From Acidobacteriota bacterium (GTDB lineage Bacteria > Acidobacteriota > Blastocatellia > Pyrinomonadales > Pyrinomonadaceae), in the NCBI GenBank assembly GCA_003223975.1, contig QHXS01000048.1, forward strand, positions 1-34,224: DNA of 34,224 bases. Direction: 5' to 3'. Below the pieces are notes generated by a model. It worked only from the letters and a program-made list of their open reading frames with translations. It was not told the origin of the DNA and searched no databases. Below, piece after piece: positions 6,468 through 13,968 of the stretch; the stretch's first letter is position 1; every line of letters begins with the position of its first letter. Position numbers and translations under genes: made by a program.

Positions 6468-6626
6468 TCAGAACTTGATCATTTCTGGCAACGCTTTGGA
6501 TACTTTGGTTCTTCTTGGTTTGATCTCCTCATATTGATCACTTCGATTGATCAACTTGAAGCGATTTGAGTCATTCCCTATGCTTCCCTGGGATGACGGA
6601 ATACCCTCATTGATATGATCACTCAT
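6468..6626 (-). CDS. Small hypothetical protein, 52 aa
   Basis: The ATG at 6626 overlaps the stop of the VRR-NUC gene (ATGA), and the frame runs 52 codons to TGA at 6468. The product begins MSDHINEGIPSSQGS and becomes basic toward the end (EEIKPRRTKVSK). It is polar and probably partly disordered. I know of no family. The coupling overlap is the main evidence. The gap of about 47 bases before the next gene holds that gene's ribosome binding site. Confidence 0.55.
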   Translation of the reverse strand: MSDHINEGIPSSQGSIGNDSNRFKLINRSDQYEEIKPRRTKVSKALPEMIKF

Positions 6627-6922
6627 GATCGTTTTTCCAGTGCCCTAAGGATATTTAACGCTTCCTCAGGCGATGAGACTACCTGTGCGATACCCCCAGC
6701 ACGCCTGATGAGATCTATTACATAGTCCTGCTTGACTGATGTGTTTTTACGTTTGTCGGGCATCTTGGTCTCGAAGGCAAAGAACCTGCCAGCGTAGCAC
6801 CCTATCAGGTCCGGCAGCCCCACCATCATGTGCGCTGAGCCCCACACCTTGAACACGAAAGCACCCTCCAGGCGGAGGGCGTTCATGATTCTCCTACTCA
6901 GACGGGATTCTGGCTGGGCCAT
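6623..6922 (-). CDS. VRR-NUC domain nuclease, 99 aa
   Basis: A stand-alone VRR-NUC (PD-(D/E)XK) nuclease. The motif GLPDLIG supplies Asp38, FAFETK supplies the E-x-K pair (Glu51, Lys53), Gln65 follows, and the VSSPEEAL segment closes the domain. Such small phage proteins are related to structure-specific nucleases of the FAN1 group and probably resolve branched DNA made in replication and recombination. The length equals the bare domain. The ATG at 6922 has GGAGAAGTTGA upstream. It sits with the Sak4-like ATPase, ssDNA-binding-like protein and Cas4/RecB-like nuclease, so a recombination role is likely. Confidence 0.88.
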   Translation of the reverse strand: MAQPESRLSRRIMNALRLEGAFVFKVWGSAHMMVGLPDLIGCYAGRFFAFETKMPDKRKNTSVKQDYVIDLIRRAGGIAQVVSSPEEALNILRALEKRS

Positions 6923-7002
6923 TCAACTTCTCCCATGCGTGTGATGGTAGTGGATATCCTGGCAGGATCGTAGGCAACTGTGCGCAGTTGTCGTCGTGTC
7001 GA

Positions 7003-7182
7003 TCACTCCTCCAACATTGGATGCACCTTCTTATCTCCATTCCTTCTCACCCCATGTCTGTAGTGGGTTATGTAAACTCTCCATGCCTCACGGCATTTGT
7101 CGCAGTGGCAGGGGTCCTTGACAGTGCTGCCCGCATACGAAGAGATCGTGCCATGCTTTCTAGGTTTGGTTGGTGGCGCCAT
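7003..7182 (-). CDS. Small cysteine-motif protein, 59 aa
   Basis: The ATG at 7182 has an ideal GGAGG four bases upstream and opens 59 codons ending in TGA at 7003. The product contains KHGTISSYAG, then DPCHCDKCREAW and a basic YRHGVRR stretch. The order His-Gly-Thr, Cys-x-Cys-x2-Cys-Arg-x-Ala is a recurring pattern in small actinobacteriophage proteins, likely a metal-binding knuckle with nucleic-acid contact. It starts right after the hairpin 7198-7239. Confidence 0.75.
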   Translation of the reverse strand: MAPPTKPRKHGTISSYAGSTVKDPCHCDKCREAWRVYITHYRHGVRRNGDKKVHPMLEE

Positions 7183-7197
7183 GTTGCCTCCGGGGTT

Positions 7198-7239
7198 GAG
7201 GGGTGGTCGGATACCCCTACCTCATCCGAACCACCCCTC
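7198..7239 (-). terminator. Long GC hairpin after the ssDNA-binding-like gene
   Basis: GAGGGGTGGTCGGAT and ATCCGAACCACCCCTC (7198-7212 and 7224-7239) pair over about 14 bp with a one-base bulge and an 11-base loop. It starts about ten bases after the stop codon. No U-run follows; GGAGG of the next gene comes instead, so it may attenuate transcription or stabilise the upstream message. The opening bases resemble the hairpin at 19221-19242. Confidence 0.55.
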
Positions 7240-7248
7240 GATCTTGGC

Positions 7249-7824
7249 CTAGAGCTCCTCGATCTCGATCTCTTCGAGGTCATCATCGTCGTCATCTTCC
7301 ACGACGGGTGCTGCCTTGGCCTTGGCCTTTGGTGCTGCCTTTTTGGCAACGGGAGCTTCTTCTTCGACATCGTCCTCGGTGTCAGCCTCGTCGTCGACGT
7401 CGTCGTCATCCCCATCGGTACCGATGTCGTCGAGTTCAGCGAGGGGCACAATGGCTTGGATGTTCGACTGAACCTTGCCGTCGTACTCATCGTCTTCGAG
7501 GATGACCCCAATCTTCTTACCCACTACCAGGTTGGGATCGACCTTCACCCTCTTCTTCGGGATGGTGATGCCTGCGGCAACGAAGATGTTGCGAACCTTC
7601 CAGAGTTGGTTCTCGACGTGCTTGCAGTAGTACGGATACTGTCCCGCCCCCACCTTGATGGTGAAGAGCCACTGCATCACATCGTCCTTCTTCGAAGGAG
7701 CGTCCTGCACCTTGACCACCACTGCGGGATAGCCACCCGCACGCTGATGTAGTTTGTTGAACTGACCGCCGCCCTCTTTGACGTTGGTGAAGTCCATTAC
7801 TGCTTTGGTTACTGACTCAGCCAT
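7249..7824 (-). CDS. Putative ssDNA-binding/recombination accessory protein with acidic tail, 191 aa
   Basis: Residues 1-125 resemble phage DUF669/SSB-like proteins: MDFTNVKEGGGQFN-type start, PAVVVKVQDA strand, QWLFTIKVGAGQYPYYCKHV, then LVVGKKIGVIL near 99-109. The C-terminal 65 residues are low-complexity: poly-Asp/Glu, an Ala/Lys-rich linker, and a final acidic run (DDDDDDLEEIEIEEL). Acidic tips of bacterial SSBs recruit partner proteins, so a similar role is likely. It overlaps the Sak4-like ATPase gene by 8 bases, and Sak4 ATPases usually work with an SSB partner. The assignment rests on fold resemblance and neighbours. Confidence 0.72.
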   Translation of the reverse strand: MAESVTKAVMDFTNVKEGGGQFNKLHQRAGGYPAVVVKVQDAPSKKDDVMQWLFTIKVGAGQYPYYCKHVENQLWKVRNIFVAAGITIPKKRVKVDPNLVVGKKIGVILEDDEYDGKVQSNIQAIVPLAELDDIGTDGDDDDVDDEADTEDDVEEEAPVAKKAAPKAKAKAAPVVEDDDDDDLEEIEIEEL

Positions 7825-8632
7825 TAGCTGTTTCTCCAGTCAACATTAGGTTAATCAACTTTGGTACTGTCGGTCGCCGGATCATGTCTGGCAGCTGGAA
7901 ATCAGATCGAAAGCCAGTGTCATACTTCTCATGGATACCGATCCATAGTCTTCGTTCGGTCTTCTCTACTCCTTTGATCGGGACCTTTACTGTGTACAAT
8001 CTACCAATCACTTCGACCAGTGAGTTGGTGGTTCCTCGTGCTGCTGCCTGCATATCAGGTACATAATATATGCCAGTTTGATCCGCGTCATCATCCGCAT
8101 CATCCGATGATCCAGAAGTTATAACTCGTTCCTGCGCAGTAAAGATGACGTGCATCTTCAGTGTGTGGAAGTTGTGTAGCATCTGCTTCATCAGTTCTGA
8201 GGATTTGCCGTAGTCCTTTAGCTGTACCATGCCCGGCTGAGCATCTAGATCTTTCTCCTCCCGAACCTTCATGGCAAATCGCAGGGCCATGTTGTTCATT
8301 CTCGTCAACCCATCGACTGAGACATAGGTGAAGGGGTCATGAGATGTACCCCCTACGTCAGCAGGGCAGAGTCTACCCGTGCGCAGTGCGCCATAGGCAT
8401 CTTGCATATCCTGCCACTTGTCGATGGGCCAGCGGTAAGGATTCCTAGCCTTCATCGTGTCAGTGCCATTCTCAGGATCGAGCAGCAAGGTATTCTCCAC
8501 ACCGCCAGACAGAGAGAAGGTGGTCTTGCCTTTCTTATTGCGGGCATAGACCAGGATCTTGCGGAATGAATCCACATCTCGAGGCCGCGTGACCCTCTTC
8601 TTGGCAATCTCGATGTAGTTCTTTTCCGCCAC
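7817..8632 (-). CDS. Sak4-like RecA-fold ATPase, 271 aa
   Basis: A P-loop protein of the Sak4/AAA_24 group of phage single-strand annealing ATPases. The Walker A region is ILVYARNKKGKTTFSL (about 26-41), with Ala in place of the usual first Gly. YVSVDG (103-108) is Walker B, and HVIFTAQE (161-168) matches the sensor strand. An Asp-rich insertion (DDADDDAD, about 176-183) interrupts the C-terminal half. It starts with GTG at 8632 in a TAGTG overlap with the 53-aa gene. With the ssDNA-binding-like protein downstream it should promote strand annealing in recombination-dependent replication. The gene lies directly downstream of the nuclease and small gene, as one recombination cassette. Confidence 0.82.
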   Translation of the reverse strand: MAEKNYIEIAKKRVTRPRDVDSFRKILVYARNKKGKTTFSLSGGVENTLLLDPENGTDTMKARNPYRWPIDKWQDMQDAYGALRTGRLCPADVGGTSHDPFTYVSVDGLTRMNNMALRFAMKVREEKDLDAQPGMVQLKDYGKSSELMKQMLHNFHTLKMHVIFTAQERVITSGSSDDADDDADQTGIYYVPDMQAAARGTTNSLVEVIGRLYTVKVPIKGVEKTERRLWIGIHEKYDTGFRSDFQLPDMIRRPTVPKLINLMLTGETANG

Positions 8633-8793
8633 TAGTACTCATCCTTATCTAGCTCAAGGACTACAGTGTGGCCATCAGTATCTATCTTGATCTCTTTGAC
8701 CACGAAGTCATTGACCCAGTCCTCCAGAGCTATGACGTAGTCTTCATCGGGGTCGTAGTCTGAGAGCATGTCAATCAACCGACCTATCTTCAT
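8632..8793 (-). CDS. Small acidic protein, 53 aa
   Basis: The ATG at 8793 overlaps the stop of the Cas4/RecB-like gene (ATGA), and the TAG overlaps the GTG start of the Sak4-like gene (TAGTG). The product begins MKIGRLIDMLSDYDPDEDYV and continues with alternating hydrophobic and charged residues that predict a small beta sheet. The two exact overlaps make it very likely real. No family is recognised; it may be an accessory of the recombination genes it joins. Confidence 0.75.
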   Translation of the reverse strand: MKIGRLIDMLSDYDPDEDYVIALEDWVNDFVVKEIKIDTDGHTVVLELDKDEY

Positions 8794-9848
8794 GTCGGAA
8801 TCTTCCTTTCGTCACTGTCCTGGTCGTAATAATAATCGAGAGGATCGCCTTGGGTATACTTCTTTCTTCTCAAATGATCCGCTGACCCCGTGAATAGTTC
8901 GACAGTACAGATGTCGTTGTATGAGCATCCGAAGCCGCAGCTACGATCAGGGACTCGTTCGATCTTCTGAGGGATATCCCAAGGATAGTTGTGCATTCGT
9001 TGATGGGTGTGGTATGCCTCTTGGACCACCTGCTTGATCATCCGAGTGTCCTTCTCGAGGACATCGCGTCGGAAGAAGGGCGAGGTCTGCAGTTCACCAT
9101 GTCGATACTGCATGTGCTTCAGTCTGAGTATCTGACGACGGTAGTCTTCGAGGTTGAGCTTGTACTTTTTGAGGGCGTTGACATAGGTGAGATAGTCCGT
9201 ATCGACTGACTTCGTTGATATCCTTTGCCCAGACTTAAGAAGGTATGGGATCGTGGGTGCTTTCGTACGAATGTAATTCCAGATGTGACCTTGAACTGGA
9301 ATCTTATTCTTCCATGCCGCCCAAATATACAATGCAGATTGAGCGTCGAGGAGGCGGAACCCAATGTTGGGTAGGACTTTGTGTGACTTGTGGTCGACAA
9401 TCCATAACCCGTACTGGTCTTCCACCAGGAGGTCGATCTTTCCACGATATACGGACCCGTCAGGAAATTCCGTTTCCAGTATGAACTCAACCTCATGGAC
9501 TTTCCAATCGTGCTCTTTGTAGTGCCAGAGATATGCCTTCATGATTCTGTCGCACTCACGAGGCAAGTCACCTAGTGTTTCTTTCTCCTCGTCGAAGAGA
9601 TCGTTGAACTTGACTGTCAATGCTGCGTGCTTCTCTTCCCAGCTGGAGCCAGAGTACATCGCCTCAAGCAAGGCATGTATCCAAGTTCCACGCTCGAGGG
9701 GAAGAGATCCTATCTTGGGCTTCAATCTCTGGACATACTTGTAGTCCGCTTGCTTCGGGCATCGACGGAAGGTCTTGATCATGCTGTGTGTGGTGATGAC
9801 CTTGCCATCGTCGACATATAGTGGAAGCGTATTCACAGTACTCATCAT
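8790..9848 (-). CDS. Cas4/RecB-like Fe-S exonuclease (PD-(D/E)XK), 352 aa
   Basis: A PDDEXK_1-type nuclease with an iron-sulfur clasp. Cys30 (FRRCPKQ) at the N-terminus and Cys304, Cys308 and Cys314 near the end (CGFGC, then C) form the usual four-cysteine cluster of AddB/Cas4 nucleases. RGTWIHALLE (53-62), GKIDLL (Asp139), VDHKSHK (Asp152 and Lys154) and the later Gln170 are the catalytic motifs in order. Phage members act as 5'-3' or single-strand exonucleases preparing ends for annealing. It neighbours the Sak4-like ATPase, which fits an exonuclease-annealase pair. The first of two ATG codons at 9848 is used, in an ATGA overlap. Confidence 0.9.
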   Translation of the reverse strand: MMSTVNTLPLYVDDGKVITTHSMIKTFRRCPKQADYKYVQRLKPKIGSLPLERGTWIHALLEAMYSGSSWEEKHAALTVKFNDLFDEEKETLGDLPRECDRIMKAYLWHYKEHDWKVHEVEFILETEFPDGSVYRGKIDLLVEDQYGLWIVDHKSHKVLPNIGFRLLDAQSALYIWAAWKNKIPVQGHIWNYIRTKAPTIPYLLKSGQRISTKSVDTDYLTYVNALKKYKLNLEDYRRQILRLKHMQYRHGELQTSPFFRRDVLEKDTRMIKQVVQEAYHTHQRMHNYPWDIPQKIERVPDRSCGFGCSYNDICTVELFTGSADHLRRKKYTQGDPLDYYYDQDSDERKIPT

Positions 9849-10057
9849 ATCACTTCCCGATTAGGGCGAGCAAATCCATGTTGATTCTTAGTTCCTCGAA
9901 TCTCTCGATGAATCCTCGCTGCTATCTCGTAAGGATGTTCGTGTGGACGGTCGATGAATCTCTCAGCCATTCTAGCGGTGTCCTTACCAAACTCTTTCCT
10001 CAACCAGTCGAGCATCTCCTCTCGAGATTCATCTTTGTGTTCAGAACGAGAAGTCAT
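9845..10057 (-). CDS. Hypothetical helical protein, 70 aa
   Basis: A charged, mostly helical product starting MTSRSEHKDESREEMLDWLR and ending with a basic segment. The ATG at 10057 overlaps the end of the polymerase gene by 17 bases, and the stop overlaps the start of the nuclease gene (ATGA). Both overlaps argue that it is translated. There are no cysteine pairs, membrane segments or catalytic motifs. A polymerase or nuclease accessory role is a positional guess only. Confidence 0.65.
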   Translation of the reverse strand: MTSRSEHKDESREEMLDWLRKEFGKDTARMAERFIDRPHEHPYEIAARIHREIRGTKNQHGFARPNREVI

Positions 10058-12521
10058 ATACTTCCTCCGGCTTTAGTTCTCGAGCGTCTCCCCAATGGGT
10101 TCCAATCTTGAGGTCTGAGATGATAGGGACATCAAGATCAACACCGAACCACTTCTTGAGCGGGAGGTTTTCCATGGTATCCTTGATGATTGGAAGAGCC
10201 AGTGGAACATGGTCGTTGTGGATTTCGAAGTTGAGTGCATCATGTACTAGTCCTAAGCATGTCCCCTTAATCCCCTGCTCTTTAAACTGACGGTTGACCA
10301 GGATCATTGAGATGAGATTCATATCCGAGGCGAAAGATTGCACAGGTGAGTTGATTGCTTGGCGTTCAGCTTCAGCCATGACCCCTTGATCACTGCTATA
10401 GATATCAGGGAGATGCCTCACACGTCCTATGGGCGACTGGACTCGACCGTATTGCTGTACTATTCGTCGCTGACGGTTGTGCCATCCGTAAAGCCCTCGG
10501 AATCTTTCAAAAAACGAACGTCGGATATCAGTCGCCTCTCCGATGGAGAAGACGAGCTCGTACTTCTCGAAGGCCGTAGTGACGAATTTCTTAGCTCCCA
10601 TACCGTAGACGAATCCGAAGTTAACTGCCTTAGCTTTCTTACGGTCTTCCTTTGTAACTTTAGACATCGGTATGCCAAGTACCCATGATGCAGTAGCAGT
10701 ATGTATATCTTCATTCCTCTGGTAGATGCCCAGCATCGTTTTGTCTCGGCTGAGAAAAGCGACCACTCGTAGTTCAACCTGCGAGAAATCAGCCTCGACA
10801 AAGGTGAAACCAGGAGGGGCGCCAAAGAGTCCGCGGATGAAAGGGTCCCGTGGGACCTGCTGAAGATTGACTCCTCTAAGGTTCGTCTTTCCTCCAGTGA
10901 TCTTCTCAGCATCCTCCTTACCAGAGGAGAGACGTCCCGTGACAGTCCCGAAGAGTTTAAAGGTGGTATGTATGCGGTCATTCTCATCCCTCAATGCGTC
11001 GTATCTGGTTACGTATGTAGAGCAATACTTCTGCCACTTCGCTCGTTCCATGAGCAGAGTGATTACTTCGTAGTTCTTGTGATTCTTCTGCGAGACCTTG
11101 AGATCCATCATCACTGCTTCTCTTACACTCGGATCACCCAAGCTACCGTCAGACTTTTCTTTTCCTCTCTCAGTAATTGGAAAACCCAGATAGCCGAAAA
11201 GCCACCATCGCAGGAAGTTAGAAGCATTGAAATTAACCTCCACTGGTTTTCCTTTTGAACTGGATGGCCAACCCATACTTCCGGCTTCTGGGACATGTTT
11301 CATCAACTCCTGGTCTATCGCATCCCGCATGTCGAATGAGATCTTGATGGCATTGTCGAGGCGTTCCCGATCAATCCAGATCCCATACATCTCAGTCCCG
11401 ATGAGATCTTCGTTGGCTGGCATGATCATCAACTTGAACAACCGCAGCAACCTTGGTTGCTCGATCAGTTGTTGACGAAAGATCTTATAGAGATGGTAAG
11501 TATAGTAAGTGTCCAAAGCGTTATACCGCAGTACAATACGTAGCGGTGTATTGAGCAGGTTCTTAGTTTTGATCGCCCACCCTGGTACACCAAGAAGGAT
11601 GCGAGCCAATGGCTTAAGTCCTTTAACGCGGTTTTCGTCCAGAAGGTGAGCCGCCAAGAGAGTGTCAAAAGTGACGCCAATATTAACACCGAAGCGCCTA
11701 AGCCACTTAGCATCGTACTTCCCATTGTGTGCGATCTGCTTCTTTATCTCGCAGAGATCTATGGATAGATACTTCAGAACTTTCTCCCAGGAATTTCGCC
11801 AGGGCGATTCAGGGTGGTACAGGGGCAGGGCCCATACTTTCTCCACACCGTCATGGGTTATGCATGTGCCTGCCAGAGAGACGATAGCTGCTCCATCACT
11901 AAACTCGGTATCTCCGGTAGTCTCAATATCATAGGAGATGGTATGGCAACGACGAAGTAACTTTCGCAGCGACCTGAGTTGGGGTTTAGTGTAAACAACA
12001 GAGATCTTTGGGATGTGAACAGCGTCGGGTCGCCCAAGAACCTGAGATACGAAGAACTGGATATCAGCTTGCCATCCTGACTTCTGGCCTGGGTTACGGT
12101 TAACTGAACCAGGGGCCACCGTAGCGACCACGTTATGTGTTTGTTGGGCCAGTACCTGACCTCGGTAATTCGTGATACCCGAATGACCTGTGAGCGCATA
12201 GAGCGCCTCGTTTCCAAAAGCCAGGATCCACTTCGGTTTGATCTTAGCTATCTCTTCCTCGAGATATGGGCGGCATGCCTTGACCTGAGGATTCTTGATA
12301 TCCTGGTCGAACGTGCGGCACTTAGCGGCAGCGGTGAAGTACACCCTCCCTAAGTCCAACCCTGCGTTGACCAGCTCATCCTCGATCATCGACTGATAGT
12401 TCCCTGAGTTGGGCATCCTCGACACCACCATGATGTCCGCGCCCTTCGGCCCAAAGCCCCACTGACACACGACATCAGTGGTCTGATGCAGCTTGCACAA
12501 TGTGCAGTCAGGGTTTCGCAT
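10041..12521 (-). CDS. Family A DNA polymerase with N-terminal UDG-like Fe-S domain, 826 aa
   Basis: Three parts. Residues 1-165 resemble family 4/5 uracil-DNA glycosylases, with four cysteines at cluster positions (C6, C9, C68, C83), but the usual Gly-x-x-Pro-Gly loop reads VSRMPNS and the HPS motif reads VAPGS, so glycosylase activity is doubtful. Residues about 190-350 are a 3'-5' exonuclease: DIET (198-201), NGKYD (266-270), and YNALDTYYT. The rest is a Pol I-type polymerase: DFSQVELR (motif A, D578), KAKAVNFGFVYG (motif B) and VHDAL (motif C, with Ala where Glu is usual). Phe sits at the Pol I 762 position. I chose ATG 12521 (GAGG upstream, Cys pair close behind) over GTG 12602. Confidence 0.92.
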   Translation of the reverse strand: MRNPDCTLCKLHQTTDVVCQWGFGPKGADIMVVSRMPNSGNYQSMIEDELVNAGLDLGRVYFTAAAKCRTFDQDIKNPQVKACRPYLEEEIAKIKPKWILAFGNEALYALTGHSGITNYRGQVLAQQTHNVVATVAPGSVNRNPGQKSGWQADIQFFVSQVLGRPDAVHIPKISVVYTKPQLRSLRKLLRRCHTISYDIETTGDTEFSDGAAIVSLAGTCITHDGVEKVWALPLYHPESPWRNSWEKVLKYLSIDLCEIKKQIAHNGKYDAKWLRRFGVNIGVTFDTLLAAHLLDENRVKGLKPLARILLGVPGWAIKTKNLLNTPLRIVLRYNALDTYYTYHLYKIFRQQLIEQPRLLRLFKLMIMPANEDLIGTEMYGIWIDRERLDNAIKISFDMRDAIDQELMKHVPEAGSMGWPSSSKGKPVEVNFNASNFLRWWLFGYLGFPITERGKEKSDGSLGDPSVREAVMMDLKVSQKNHKNYEVITLLMERAKWQKYCSTYVTRYDALRDENDRIHTTFKLFGTVTGRLSSGKEDAEKITGGKTNLRGVNLQQVPRDPFIRGLFGAPPGFTFVEADFSQVELRVVAFLSRDKTMLGIYQRNEDIHTATASWVLGIPMSKVTKEDRKKAKAVNFGFVYGMGAKKFVTTAFEKYELVFSIGEATDIRRSFFERFRGLYGWHNRQRRIVQQYGRVQSPIGRVRHLPDIYSSDQGVMAEAERQAINSPVQSFASDMNLISMILVNRQFKEQGIKGTCLGLVHDALNFEIHNDHVPLALPIIKDTMENLPLKKWFGVDLDVPIISDLKIGTHWGDARELKPEEVYDFSF

Positions 12522-12726
12522 TCCATGCCTCGTACAGTCGTCGTAGTTTGCAGACCCGCTCGAACTCAGAAGACCATCCGTAGGCAGTCCTGGGCAATTC
12601 ACTGTAGACCCCTTGAGCAGCTAATCCACAAGCCTCTAGCTGAGTCTTCAGCTTCTCCACGTCGCCCAGCGCATTGCTCAGGTCTTGGCGCATCTTCTCG
12701 TACTCTGCGTCATCCACTTCGATCAT
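12508..12726 (-). CDS. Hypothetical coiled-coil protein, 72 aa
   Basis: The product (MIEVDDAEYEKMRQDLSNAL onward) is heptad-like over the first 35 residues and ends with a basic/aromatic segment. The ATG at 12726 has AGGG at good spacing; a GTG at 12732 in a GTGA overlap with the dCMP deaminase stop is an alternative. Its end overlaps the polymerase start by 14 bases. No known family. The link between the nucleotide cluster and polymerase suggests an accessory role, without direct support. Confidence 0.6.
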   Translation of the reverse strand: MIEVDDAEYEKMRQDLSNALGDVEKLKTQLEACGLAAQGVYSELPRTAYGWSSEFERVCKLRRLYEAWNAKP

Positions 12727-12728
12727 CG

Positions 12729-13154
12729 TCACACCCTGATTATATCAATACTAGCTGCTTCGAGTAAATCTTCCCCATCCCGGGTTCGATATTCATTCCT
12801 GATATACACCGTGCAGATTCCGGCGTTGATGATCAACTGAGCACAAGGAAGACAAGGGCTAAATGTAGTATATAACTCAGCGTCAGATAGACGTATGCCA
12901 TGTTTCGCAGCGAAAGCAATAGCGTTTGCCTCCGCATGAACCGCAGTTCTGCATCCCGGGTAATCTGGCGGATCATCACTATGGTTACAATGAGGCATCC
13001 CAGCTGGGCTACCATTATAGCCAGTACTAAGTATTCTTCCCTCATGAGCAATTACCACCCCGACGTGTGCTCGAGAACAGGTGGACCTCTTAGCATATAG
13101 TTCTGCTACCTCCATGAGAGTGAGTGGTCTAGAAGGCCGTTGGTTCATAGTCAT
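12729..13154 (-). CDS. dCMP deaminase, 141 aa
   Basis: A zinc-dependent cytidine/deoxycytidylate deaminase that converts dCMP to dUMP. It keeps the metal and catalytic set: VHAEANA (His73, Glu75) and SPCLPC (Cys101, Cys104). It also has the N-terminal THxR-like region and GYNGSPAGMPHC, typical of dCMP deaminases, with a Cys/His-rich insert that may bind a second zinc. Length is close to the phage norm. GGAGATAGACG precedes the ATG. It overlaps the thymidylate-synthase-like gene by 26 bases. The product dUMP would feed a dUMP-using enzyme, which must be squared with the Asp substitution in the two neighbouring ThyA-fold proteins. Confidence 0.93.
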   Translation of the reverse strand: MTMNQRPSRPLTLMEVAELYAKRSTCSRAHVGVVIAHEGRILSTGYNGSPAGMPHCNHSDDPPDYPGCRTAVHAEANAIAFAAKHGIRLSDAELYTTFSPCLPCAQLIINAGICTVYIRNEYRTRDGEDLLEAASIDIIRV

Positions 13155-13968
13155 CGTCTATCTCCGCCAGTAGGTTGGACATTGTGAAGGCATCTCCTTC
13201 GAAGATGTGTAGAGAACTTATGTGGCATATCATTGATCCCACACCAACATCGGCGTGCCCTGCTACGAACTGCATGAGCCGCCCCGTCATATACATGTCG
13301 TCAGCCCAGTGCCTCAGGAAGTCACAGCTTCTCATCGTGTAGGTGCAGTACAGTTTGCCTTGTCGGATCATGAAATGGTATCCTAGTGAGCAAGGGATCC
13401 TCTCACCATGCACTGCGCCAGTATCCTCGGGAAAGAACACTGGCATATACGCCTGCCTAGTCAATGGATCCCTCACCAACAAAGAGATAACATCATTGAG
13501 ATCTCCATAGTTGAATCGAATTCCTCGGTGCGGAAACCCATACATCTCAATCTCTTTGTAGTACCACTTGCCCGCATGCTTTGGCCAGTACCTCTCAGGG
13601 TATGTGTGGGAGTATACCTCTTCCGTCTTGTGTGCGGAGTTGTTCTGCACTGCGTATGGCCACCATGCCTCTGATGGTGCGGGATTGTGTGGGATACCAG
13701 AGATTCGTTCCTGGAAATGATCTTCAGCCCAGGGTATATTTGCCTGAGTCGCTACTGCCAATTCCCTTGAACTCGGTGGAATATGCACCTCGTAGTTTAC
13801 GAAGGGCAGTTCAATGGAGGGCATATCCGTGGGCTTGGCATGCCAGGTCGTGACTGGAACCTGCTGCGGTAGTGATGTCGTGGGGTGAGTCCAATAACTA
13901 TTGAAGATCTTCACCAGATGTTCGTAGATACCTGGGAAGGTATGTTCAAGTAGACTCGTCATCATCAT
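13129..13968 (-). CDS. ThyA-superfamily pyrimidine C5 (hydroxy)methylase, 279 aa, Asp at the substrate-selecting site
   Basis: The C-terminal 90 residues align without gaps to E. coli ThyA over the active site: PCS with catalytic Cys193 (Cys146), GKLYC, RSCD (213-216, equal to 166-169), and His254 (His207). The residue equal to Asn177, which selects dUMP, is Asp224 (in ADDM); Tyr209 is Phe256. In T4 dCMP hydroxymethylase this Asn is also Asp, and N-to-D mutants of thymidylate synthase gain dCMP activity. A dCMP methylase or hydroxymethylase is therefore likely. The N-terminal 140 residues are aromatic-rich and unlike ThyA. It starts at three consecutive ATG codons with an ATGA overlap. A dUMP substrate cannot be excluded. 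Confidence 0.8.
   Translation of the reverse strand: MMMTSLLEHTFPGIYEHLVKIFNSYWTHPTTSLPQQVPVTTWHAKPTDMPSIELPFVNYEVHIPPSSRELAVATQANIPWAEDHFQERISGIPHNPAPSEAWWPYAVQNNSAHKTEEVYSHTYPERYWPKHAGKWYYKEIEMYGFPHRGIRFNYGDLNDVISLLVRDPLTRQAYMPVFFPEDTGAVHGERIPCSLGYHFMIRQGKLYCTYTMRSCDFLRHWADDMYMTGRLMQFVAGHADVGVGSMICHISSLHIFEGDAFTMSNLLAEIDDDYEPTAF

Noticed and set aside
6960-7002. Inverted repeat CAACTG-tgcg-CAGTTG in the gap before the VRR-NUC gene
   Set aside because: Only six-base arms, no promoter or terminator context; not strong enough to call as a site.
6988-7752. A 254-codon open frame on the plus strand
   Set aside because: It is the antisense of the acidic poly-Asp gene at 7249-7824 and of the 59-aa gene; Val/Leu/Asp-rich composition comes from the GAC/GAT runs on the other strand, and it has no promoter or supporting context.
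12522-12602. GTG start adding 27 residues to the DNA polymerase
   Set aside because: Possible, but the ATG at 12521 has GAGG at good spacing and places the Fe-S cysteines near the N-terminus as in UDG relatives.
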